DNA of 64,000 nt. Origin: Antedon mediterranea (Eukaryota; Echinodermata; Crinoidea; Comatulida; Antedonidae). A program made the position numbers and the translations under genes. The notes under the pieces are model-generated. The model did no database searches and was not told the DNA's origin. It saw nothing but the letters and a program-made list of their open reading frames with translations. Positions 18,557-30,900 of this stretch are shown here, piece by piece; position 1 is the stretch's first letter, and each line of letters opens with the position of its first letter. The stretch spans positions 38,560,501-38,624,500 of the forward strand of contig NC_092672.1 of assembly GCF_964355755.1 (NCBI RefSeq). Direction: 5' to 3'.

Positions 18557-18669
18557 TATATTGTGACATTCCAGCATTTATGTACAGAAAAGTGACAATC
18601 ACACATGTCAACACAGAATCACAAGTTTGAAGTAAAAATCTAAAATGGAACAACGCCTATCGGTACTTA

Positions 18670-18708
18670 AATAAAACTCATGAACAAATATTTTAGATTC
18701 AGTTTATT
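18670..18708. terminator. Back-to-back poly(A) signals of DPH1 and GLE1
   Basis: AATAAA on the plus strand (18670-18675) lies 114 bases past the DPH1 stop. AATAAA on the minus strand (18708-18703) lies about 280 bases past the GLE1 stop. Cleavage 10-30 bases beyond each signal would make the two convergent transcripts abut or overlap by a few tens of bases. Confidence 0.7.
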
Positions 18709-18988
18709 TGTCTTTAAAAAAATATTCTTACAGAAATTTGAAATTCACGATACCACATTATAAGATAAAAAGAAAATAGTTTATAATGTATTTAGGACAT
18801 ATTTTAATTTAGGAACCTTTAAAAGAACACCCACCATATAAAATTCATAATAAAACAAAGTTAAATTAAAAATTAACTTTTCAATGTTTACTAGTGTACA
18901 ATCAATTTTATCATAATTTTACTGAACATTAATATTGCAAAATAATGTTGAATTGACAATAACATTTATAAGAATATTGACATTAATG

Positions 18989-21900
18989 TTATGTCCTCCA
19001 GAAATGTGCTGGTAACATTCCCTTGGCTGCTGGAATCGAATTCCTTTTTAGTGATTCCTGTGAAAAGAAAACCATTAAATTATTGGTACTTACGATGTAG
19101 CTTTACGCAATACTGCATTTGACTTAAATAGATTGAGTACTAAATCTATCATATTGAAATAATCCACATACCTCTAAGAAGTTTTTGAGTCTCATTACAG
19201 GACCACCTCCACCTTGGCCTTTTACGGATTCAATTCTATATTGAAAAGTGTATATTAAGTATAATCTTTGGTTAGGTTACCATATTTGGTATTGGAGTGA
19301 GTTATCTAAACTACTGTTGCCTACAAGCATAGTTGTAATGAACATATTCTACCTATGAGTCTTTTTATAAATTTGTTAAGGTAAGTTAAGTCTGTACTTA
19401 CCTAGGAAAGAAGTCTTTATAGAGAACATGAAGTAATTTTAAAAATTGTTTTCCATAAGTTTGAAGCAGAGTGGAGCCTGCCACCTGGTCACAAGCAGAA
19501 AAGACAATTCGTTATATTCATCATAAAAATAATCAGTCATGAAATTATTTTGTTTAAAGATGTATTGTCCCCCTGAACATTGTTAACATTTTTTGTTGAA
19601 TATGCTATTTTAATGTCACATAATAGTAGTTATCCACTTTGAACCACAAATTTATTTACCTCAAAAAACTATAATTTAAAGCAAAAAATATTTTGTCATT
19701 TTATATGAGAAAACATTGTTTTTTCTGGTTTTTTTTACGAAAGGGATTAACTTTATTAAAACTACAAAATAACCTATTCAAAATTTGATTTAATAATCTT
19801 TTTTGTTTCTGGAGTACAATACATCTTTAAATCTAATCATAATTAAAATAAATATTCAGTCTTTGAACAGTTGCTTTTGTTTTGGCGTTTAAATAATAAG
19901 AATATTCTTAAAAAACGAATGTAAGCACGTTCTTAGTACATGCTTACCTGCAAGAAATCAAACAACACCGTAGCTGTAATATCGGGTTGAGGTTCCAAGG
20001 CTAGCATGCTGGCTACAAACTTCCAACCTTCTTCAACTCCAAATGGATGTTTCTACAAAGAGAAACAAAGTCCAGAATATTAGCCAACGAATAGAAAGAT
20101 AATTAAGTGGTGCCCAACCGTAATTTACTTTCACTTAAGTCCAGAATATTAGTCAACACACACACAGACTTAATTGTTAACATGAATGAAAAGTATAGCT
20201 ACAGACATATAGTATTTACTTACTAAAAGACTTATGCTTGTGATATTGAAAAACCCCAAAATGTTAGTTAGATTATTTTGAAAGTTGAAACTAATACAAG
20301 ACCTTGCAAATAACTAAAAAGCTTACATGTTGAGAGCCTTGAACTGGTTGTGTTATGATAATGGAAGCAAATAGACGTGTATAACCAGACATCCGTCGTA
20401 GAAATTTATCCTGCTTTTCGGCCGTACCATCACTATCATATTGATAACCTAATGTCCTAAAAACATAAAATTCAATGTTTTTTCAAAGTAATTGAAATAT
20501 TGTTAAAGAAATTAGTATTAAAAGAACATTATGTTAATATCTTATATCGTAAAGGCCTATTTACACAGATGAGCGGTAGCGACAATAAAAATATAGAATC
20601 TATGTTATCCTTATGACCACTTACACACAACACGGAGCTGACGGGCGGTTTCTGCTCAATATAGATACAGATTCTAAGCGGAACAAGCTATGCAGTTTCC
20701 TGCTTGTCTATGTAAATTGGCCTTTAGACAATATATCATTCTAAATCATTGTCAATCAAAATCAAAAGGGTCAAATTAACTTAGTATCTTACTTAAAATA
20801 TTCTTCAGATGTTTGAGATTCTTGCTTTGGAATATAGTATGGTACTAGATATGGACAGTTTTTGTAAAAGTGGGCCAAGACAAGAGGCCGCATGTCTGGA
20901 AACTCACACATTATGGCAACTGTGAGGGCAGCATATACAAATGCTGATTCATGTTGAGAAGACACTTGCTCATCACCTTGTTTCTAAAAAAAACCAATTT
21001 AAAACAAATTTTCGATCAGAGTCAAGTTAATAATTTAAATAACATAGAAATATACAATAGGGAAGATACTTGTCTGTTGGAGAATTCATTCAGCAAGCTG
21101 TAGAGAAACAATGTTGGTACTACAAAGTTGTCAGTATACAGATATTGACTGCTTAGAGGTGTATTATAACATTATAATATTAATAATTTTGGCACTACAA
21201 AGATGTCAGTGCTGTTTATTGTATTAATAAGATGAGTGGGTACACACAGCAAACTTGCATAAATAAGTCGTCTAGCAGTGATACAATTTGCTTCGGACAA
21301 TCAGGCATTTTAATTATTTTACTGTATATAACTTTGTATATTTCTGTTGTGCTGAAATTGAATATATCAAATACATGACGTACCACAAGCTTCTTAGCCA
21401 GCAGATCTTTACAAAACATTACACCGCCTGGCAGGGAGCCTGCGGACATCCTCTGGTTCGATACTTCAACAGATTGACCAGAAAGAAGCCGGACTAGTTT
21501 ATTGAGTTTGTCTTTTAAGTGAGAACCTGACTTGTCTGAAACCGCATTCACTGGAGTGTTCACAGCCTTTTGTAAACCAAACCTTTCTTTCTTTATCTTC
21601 AGAGAAAAATATTTTGTTTTTTGTTTTCTATGCCATTAATTAAAGATGACAAATATCACCATCCCTAAAAAGGTATTATATATTTTTACTGCATCTTAAA
21701 AGATATACCTCTACTACAGTATCTTAAAAGTAGCAGGTTGTAGTGGCATTGTAGTTTGGTTGCTAACAGATTAGCCTTAATAATATTGAATGGGTTTTTT
21801 TCTATGCCACAAATTAAAGATGAAAAAGAGTACAATTAACAGATATCACCATCCCTAAAAAGGGATTTCTTCATCCTACAGGATATGACTATCTCAAAAG

Positions 21901-24900
21901 TAGCAGGTTGTAGTGGCATTGTAGCTTGGTGGTAGTAGATTTGCCTACCAATCACAGGCTTCTGGGTTCAAAGCACTGGTTTAGTTCTAATTTACATTTC
22001 CAATATTAACTCTGTTGTGTTGCTGAAACAAGTAGATACTTACTCTAGGGTCCTTGCTATCTGTAAGTTCTTTAAAGGAATTAGTTGCTTCGTTTAACTT
22101 ATTCATGACTTCAATGTAACGTTTATTTGATTCGTCAGTGGCATAAGCATTTAAAATTCCTACATTAAAAACAAATTCTTGATAATCAGGATTTTAAATG
22201 ATGACGACTATTACTATTAGGATGGGTGATATTGACAGTAACTTACCGGTTATTTGAGGGGGGCTGACATTAGTTGGAACAGCTGTAGCAGTGGGTGTAG
22301 TAGCAGGTGGTGGAGCAGCCTTCGCTGCTTCTTCTTCTTCCTTTTTCTTGGCAGCTATCTCTTTGCTTAGTTTCTCTGCTTCAGCTGGATTACAAAACAA
22401 TATTAGTACAAATTACTCATGTGAATGAAAACAAGACACAAAAATAGAATCGAATTCTAAAAGTTGACAACCCCCACGTCCAATGTCAGAATGTTGTATC
22501 AAGGATTTGATACTAGAGTATCTTGTGCACATTATATTCTAAAGGTCTGTCTACACAAAGTTTGACAAGAAAGTGTGATGTGCCCAAATATGGTGGTGAT
22601 ATGCCCAAATAAGGTGGTGATATGCCCAAATATGGGCAAATCACATTTTTTTGTTACAGAAAGTTTGATAGTGTAGACAGAGCTCTATATATTGAATGTT
22701 TGTAAGTAACCTGTTGCTTGGCTTGCATTCTCCAAACATTTCTTTACTTCTCCTATTATGTTGATCATGCCATCAACCAATTCTCTAGTAGCACCTGATG
22801 CTGTGCCCTTTGTCATTAAGCTGTCTAAAAAAAAATTCAATTAAATTGTTATTAAAAGTAATAATTTAATAGAGTTTAGAAATGTTAATATTTAATTCAT
22901 AGCATATAGCTACTCCTTTGAAAATTGTTTTATATTTACAATATACTACAATAACTAAATATATCAATAAATGTTCCTGTTGACTGTTATCTGTTCTATT
23001 TCTACCACACTGGCAAATACTGGTCTACAACTTAATTAACAATAGCCAACAGTACACATAAGTTGCCAATTAAGTACCAAAGTCGTTGCTTACCTGCACC
23101 ATCTCGTAACTTAGTAGCATACTCTATAATTTCTTTCACATCTTTTCTAAGAAGTTCCTTGTGTTTACAGCCTGCTATTAGTTTTGTTAAGGCTGATAAA
23201 CATTCCTTGATTTGTTTATGTACAAGTGTCATGCTCTCTAGATGTCGTTTAGCTTCTGCAGCCCTGATAAGAAATAACAATTAGGAAATGAAATCTTGAA
23301 TAGTTCTTCTAGTATATATCCGTGATTAATGTTGGATTCTATTTTTGTAATTGTATATTATGTTAATATGTGAAAGAATGTGAATACTACATAGCAGGTC
23401 CTCCCCTAACAAGAACTGAGCATAGAGATGATGGATAGACAAAGGTGGAGAAAGAGGCTAGCACCACTGACAGGCAAAATCCTACATGGGAGCTGAAGGT
23501 GCTCCTCCTTTACCAGTGTGTGTGCTATTACATAACATTATACATTTTATATTATTTTTACCTTGCCTGTCTCTCAGCCTCCACTTCTACCCGTCTCCTC
23601 TCTGCTGCCTCTGCTTCTGTCATAAGCTCCAATTCTTTTAACTTTGCATCTAATCTCTGGAATAAAAAATAATTCAGTGATGATTTGAAGAAGATAATGA
23701 ACAAATATTGGAATTTTTTTTTTAATATTAGAATTTTTTTTTTAAGCATTGGATTTTTTTTAAATATAAGATTTTATTTTTAATATTAAATTGTTCTAAA
23801 AAAATATTAATAATAAAAAAATTTGTTTCACCTTTATATTCATTCTATGACTTTCTCTTTGGTTGAGTAATCTCTTTCTTATTGTCTCATCACTTTGTTC
23901 TTCAATTTTTTTAACTCTCTCCATCAGCTGCATTGTTTTAATCTTTTGTTTCTGTTCTAAGACAGCTACTTGTTCTAATGACTGCTCCCAAAGATGATTG
24001 CTGAACTTCTCCTGACTTTCTCTTCTTTTCTTTACATTTTCCTAAAATAAAAAAAATCAGGATTTAACACATCAATAGCAATAAAAAACAGTAATAAATT
24101 TTCTAAAGCTCTGTCTACACTATCAAACTAGTTTGTGATGTGCCCAAATATTGTAGTGATATGACATTATCATTTCCATATATGGGCACATCAATTGTTT
24201 TGTCACATGAAGTTTGATAGTGTAGACTGAGCTTTAGACATCTCTATTGCTACCTTATTAAGCTCTGTCCACACTATCAAACTACAAACAAAAGTGTGAT
24301 GTGCCCAAATGTCACATGACATCACCATTTCTATATATGGGCACATCACATAAAGTTTAATAGTGTAAACAGAACTTTAGTCATCTCTATTGTTAACGTA
24401 TACAATTAAAAACAATCTTACAATGTAAAATGTGTGTTTTCTAACCTCTGCTTTCTGTTGCCATTCATCTTCACACCTTTTCAGTGATAACTGAACATGA
24501 TCTTCATCTTGATGTGTTAATTCTATACTTTCTACTGTATCAGATGATTGTACACTGAAAACAATCAATAAATTAGGAAATAAAAAACTATATTTTAATG
24601 AAAAATTTTTCTGAATATGAAAGACAATATGTTTTCTTAATATTCTGAGTGTTATTGATTTGATTACTTGATTCTCAGTAGGAAATCTTAATCAGTATTG
24701 CTAGGTATAGAGGCCGGGCATGTTGCTTTATAGGCCTATCAGTGAATTCAATGTTTTTATAATAAATCATCTCAATTTCTTCAATGAACGATGCCAAGTT
24801 ATTAGTCTGGTAGTTGAACCAAAAATATAGGCCCTACCCGGAAAAAAATGGTACAAAGCAAATTTTTACATCATTAGAAGCGCAATTTTATGGAGAACAA

Positions 24901-27900
24901 CATATCCAAAATCGACAAAAATCTAGCTTGGGGAAAACATTTTAGATACGTTTTTCTACTGCCTCCTTTACGGGCCTAGCAATTAACACAGGGACTTGAA
25001 ATGCATTGCCAGGCCAGGCCTATCTAGCACAGTCAGTGACTAGCCTAGGCCTAGTAGGCCTAGAGTATGAAGTAGATTAGTTTTACTCAAATTATTTACT
25101 GTATTGTACATTGCCTAAAATGTCTACAAATATTAATAAAATGATTATTTGTTTACCAATCTTCAAACATTTTGTGTTCAGGTTTGTAGTTACAGCCTAC
25201 TTACAAAGTTAAATAAGAAATCTGATTTAGGCCTACCACACAATCATCACACACAGTGTAAATCCTTTATTTAACCTAAGGGCATTGCCTAGCTAGCAAT
25301 GTAAGCTTAATTCTGATTGGTGTATTTAGTATTTTGTATGCAAACTTCATCTATTAGGCCAATCAGAAAAGTTAATATACATTTAGGTTTTTTAAATTAT
25401 TCATATTCTGAAAAACTTTTTGAGCATGGTTTTTTATGAAAGTTAGGTATTAAACAAAATCTTATGAATAATATTATTTATTAATATCTAATTAGCAGTT
25501 TAAGTTATATACTTTATATATATAATTTGTGTAAAATGTCTAGTTAAGCTACATTTAAATATTGGTAGAGCCTAAAAGATCAGACACATCATAGGTCTAC
25601 AGTGAGAATAACTTTTGATATCAATACAAAAGTCAAAGATGGAAAATATTATTGTCTATAACAACTTTAATGAAGACCGTTGTGTGATATGTACACTTGG
25701 TATGAGTATGATGTTGTGCCAGTCAATGTAACAAGAAAGGGAATTCTCACCATGATTGAGTTCAGTAAAAACCGTGGACATTTAGATTAAATTATTTAAC
25801 TGAATGTGCCAAGTCCACACCAATTGGTAAAGTATTAGTTCATAAGAAATGTTGTGGAAAATTTACCAATGAAAGAGTCCCAGTTGGGCGTGATGAAGAA
25901 CGTGAGGATGATGTTTCAAGTGTGAAAAGGCTACGATCTAATGATTTACCTTTCAACTGGAAGAGAGATTTTTTTTGTGCGGGAAATCCACTACAGTTGA
26001 TACTAGGCATCCAAATAGAACACCACGTGTACATATTGTTACAACATTACCGATTCGTGGTAGACTTTTGGAGAAATGCGCATCACAAGCAGACTCTTGG
26101 GCTCCTGAAATGGAAAAACTTCTGCATGGATGTATAGATCTAGTTGTAGCAGAAGCTGTTTATCATCATGATTGTTTTTCACGTTTTATGCTAAATAAAG
26201 AGCTAATCAAAGACGATGTAAAAAAGCAGCAAGGAAGGCATGAACACCAAGAAATGCTGCAATGTTTTGAAAAACTGTGCCAGTGGCTGGAATTAGACGC
26301 TGATGCAGAACTCTACAGTCTTACAGAATTACACACAAAGATGAGAGAGTTAGCTGAAGAGTCTATAATATACTCAGTTAAAAGACTAAAACAAAAGCTA
26401 GAAGAACGTTACAAACAATTTATTTTCTTTGTGGAGGTTGAAGGACGTGGGAATATTGTTTGTTTCAAAAACATGGCAAAGTACATACTTAATGAGAAAT
26501 GGTACTCGGAGAGAAAACAAAACATTGAAGATGAATCAGAGCGAATTGTATGTACTGCAGCAACTATCTTACGAGCAGAAATAGGAGAAAGTAAGTACAA
26601 CACTGAATCATATCCCATAAATGACGACATCGGCAATATTGAACGAGGCAAAATGTGGATACCACGTCATTTACAAACTTTTTTGAAATATTTGATTCCA
26701 GCAGAACACAATCACTTACACGAAACCAACATACAATGTATGTTTTAGATGGAGGAGCTCTTACACAGAGCAAAAGGGGCAACATATAAAGATATAGCCA
26801 TGCAGTATGTGAGTTGTGTTCGTAGAAAATTTGGAGATTCATGCATTGTGTTTTGAAAAGGGACCATCAATAAAAGACCATGAGCATCAAAGGCGTGTTG
26901 GAAGACACACAAGTACCGGAGATGCTGATACAATGATTGTTTCATTTGCTCTATAGTACGCACGGCAAGGGCAAACTGTTGATGTGGTAGCCGATGACAC
27001 AGACGTGCTTGTGTTGATGATGTACCACTTTAACCCAACTATGGCAGATATTTACTGAAGCGAAACAGTCATATAATAAAGAGCTAAAGTTGTAGAAAAT
27101 TTGTGATCTTGTCAAGAATACTGGCAATGATGTAACATCGCATTTGTCATTCGCTCATGCTTGGAGTGGCTGCGATACGATATCTGCCATATTTGGCCAA
27201 GGAAAAACTAATCTTCTGAAGAAAATTTGTAGTTCCAAGGAATTACAACAGTTATCCAAGTCAATTAGTGATGAGAGTGCAACAGCCGAAGATATTGGAA
27301 AAGCTGGACTTGAAGTATTCAAAATAATCTACGGTCGCAAAAACTGTGAATCTTTAAACAACTTACGGTATGTGAAATTTATGGATATGGTAGCATTTGA
27401 GCCTCAAAAACTTCCACCTACAGAGAGAGAGCAGCATATTTAAATAGTCTGTGGGTACATTTACAGATACTTGTGTGGTCAAAACTAAATACTGACTTGG
27501 ACCCTTTACAATGGGGTTGGAAATGCGAAGGAACCCATCTAACTCCAATCATGACAGATTCTGCTGCAGCACCAGACACTTTACTAAAGTTTGTTCGGTG
27601 CAAGTGCAAATTATCATCCAACAACCCATGTGGTACAAATTTATGTTCATGTCGTAAAAATGGACTGAAATGCGTAACATCATGTGGAGATTGCAGAGGG
27701 GACAGTTGCAAAAATTCAGAGGAATTGGTTGTTGATGAATCAGATGAAGAATAGTGAAAAAGAATGGTATGGCCTAATTTTATAATTAAGTCGATTTTAT
27801 TACAAAATGTTCCATCTTCCATCTATATTGTTATTATACACGTTTATGGTTTCAAAATGACCTCTTTAATGTCGTTTATTTTAAAAACTTGTCATTAGCA

Positions 27901-30900
27901 TGAATAGAAATGTTCACTTTACGAACAATTTAAGACCAATTTTAAATTTGTATACTCAGTATTTATTGAGATATCGAAATATGAGGTCAAAGGTCAAGAT
28001 GTCAAGAAATAAACTTTCCAGCCATTTTTTGACAAAGAATTTCGTAAGAGCAAATAGAAATATGTACATAACAAACAATTAGAGACCAAATTAAAGACTC
28101 TGCAGTTAGCGGTTTCCAAGATATAAGATTATAATGACTGTAAGAGTGGTTTTTTAAGTAAATTGACAAAATAAAAGTAAAACGCGTCTAAAAAATTTTC
28201 CCCAAGTTGGATTTTTGTCGATTTTGGATATGTTATTCTCCATAAAATTGCGCTTCCAACGATGTAAAAATTTGCTTTGTACCATTTTTTTCCCGGTTCA
28301 ACCCTTCAACTACCAGACTATATGAATACACTAGGTTTTAGTCGTCAATAGCTAGAGATTAGTAATTGGTAGTGTGCTTAGCTACAACAGTGCATCTCTC
28401 TATCTAAGTAGCCTATTGAGTGTGACTTAAAATGAATGCCAAGTTATGAATACACTAGGTTTTAGTCGTCAACAGTGGTGGCGCCAGCGGGGGGGGGGGG
28501 GGGGGGGGGGGGGCTACGGGGGGCTCTAGCCCCCTCGTCGGGGAGTCTATTAAGAAAATCGGCCTGTCTTCAACATTATGATACTGTACTCGAGCTGTTC
28601 AACCGGTTTTCAGATATTAAAAACAATTATCGTAGGAGGAGATAGGAAAATGCGAAGCATCCTCGTATTATTGTGTGCAGGTATTTTTTAAGAGGACATC
28701 CATTAGACAGTGTATACTATGGTCGGAAAACACCCCTATTTGGGGCAAATCGTTCAACCTAAATTCGTTTTAATTGTCAATAACTAATTATCTAACTCAA
28801 TTTAATTAGTAAACAGGGTTACATCTGGTGGTTTAAATCAGTACCAAGATTCTAACCAACTTTATATACTATCGAGTAAACATTCTAGAAATAACGCGCA
28901 ATTTACCGAATTTTGCCCTTACGTAAATTTATAAACCATAGATTTAAAACAAATAGGAACTACTGTATAAACATTTTGATGAAAATAAATTTAAAACTGA
29001 CTTACTTAATACAAATTGGGCTGAAATTAAGAATTATACTGATGTTGATGATGCTGTTGATTTCTTTCAAAAAAACCTTTCTTAATATTGCAAATAAAAA
29101 TGCACCCATTAAATGTAAAAGAGTTCGCCAAAAAAAACAGTCCGTGGCTAACTAAAAATGTAATACTTCTCATCAGAAGAAGAGATGCATTAAAAAGACG
29201 AATAAATAAGAAAAATAGGCCTCAGCTTTGGCCTGAATATAGAAAATTAAGAAATCAAGTAAATTATGAACTTCGAAAAAGTAAGAAGAACTATTTTTCT
29301 GAACTCAATACTAAAGATCAGAAAAAGATATGGGAAAATATTAAATTAATTATTCCTGGCAAAACTAAAAGCATGAATATAACAAGTATTAAAACCACAA
29401 ATGATAAAGAAAATGATGAAGTAACTAATTCTAAAGATATTGCAAATGTATTAAATAAATATTTTGCCAATGTGGGTCCAACATTAGCTCAATGTATTCA
29501 ATCTACTAATCAACTCTCTAACTTTACTAATGATGTAAATAATACTAACGACAAATTAACCTTTAAATATGTAAATAAACAAGACGTACATAAACTTCTT
29601 AACTCACTTTCATCAAAAAAAGCAACTGGAACTGATGAAATACCAGCTAATCTTCTAAAAATCGCTATCGATGACATTGTTTACCCAATAACATATATAA
29701 TTAATTTATCTTTAAAAAATTTAACTTTTCCAAAACAATGGAAAAGGGCCAAGATCTGCCCTCTTCATAAAGGTGGAAATAAAATGAATGTAATAACTAT
29801 AGGCCAATTTCAATTCTCCCAATATTATCTAAAGTTCTTGAAAAAGTTGTATTTGTTTGAACAAGTTTATGATTTCCTAAATCTAAACAAAATGCTATAT
29901 GAAAATCAGTCTGGGTTTAGACCAGGCTACTCAACTACGACTGCATTGCTTAATATCACAGAGACCTGGCTAGAAGCCATTGACACTGGAAATTATATTG
30001 GGTTAGTAATGATAGACTTGAAAAAGGCTTTTGATACAGTAAATCACAGTATTCTTATCAATAAACTAAGATCTTTCAATTTTCATTCAAATGTTATTCA
30101 GTGGTTTGAAAACTACCTGCATAATCGTGTACATATAACCAATGTAAATGGTGATTTTTCTGATGAAAGTCACAGTGTATGTGGAATTCCTCAGGGTTCC
30201 ATCCTAGGACCATTAATGTTTCTCCTTTATGTTAATGACTTGCCTAATGTTGTAAATAAATGCTTATATTTATTAAATAAGTTCAATATCAAAAACAATT
30301 ACTATAATATTAGAACTAAGCCAAATTTAATAGTACCAAAACCAAAAACAAACTACAAAAAACGTAGCTTATCATATAGAGGTGCCAAGGTTTGGAATGA
30401 GCTACATGAAGATATTAAAAATGTGAACTCTGTCTCTCTTTTTAAGAAACTGTTAACTGCTAATTTCATGTAGCTTTATTTAAATGTAGTGTATTATTTA
30501 ATTTTATAGTTAGTAAGTGTATCCTTGTTTTTTATCTGCTTTTGTTTTTTGCTTCTGTAATTGTTTTATTATTTGATTTGATATCTACTTTTGACATTTA
30601 TTATTGTTGGTGTTTCCCTTTGAGCACGGTCTTACTGAAAAACAACTTTTAGTTGAGTTAAGTATCCGTGATTAAATAAAGCTTATTATTATTATTATAT
30701 AGATTCTCACCTGATTGGACAAACTTCATTTTTCTCATCATCTACAGTTGAATTATTTTGATTTAAGTTTTCTTCAATTTCAATACATTCACTTTTTGTG
30801 AACAAATTAAAGTCAGCTGTGACATTCTTCAATGTTGGTGGAGATGTACATGCTTTAATAATTTCCTGAACAAAGCAATAAAACAAAGAAATAACCAACC

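Noticed and set aside
25975-26748. A 257-aa open frame as a functional gene
   Set aside because: It is one frame of a larger transposon protein broken by frameshifts and stops on both sides, between the TIRs.
29088-30473. A 461-aa host gene
   Set aside because: It has LINE reverse transcriptase motifs, lacks the YADD box and ends in a LINE 3' tail with ATT repeats.
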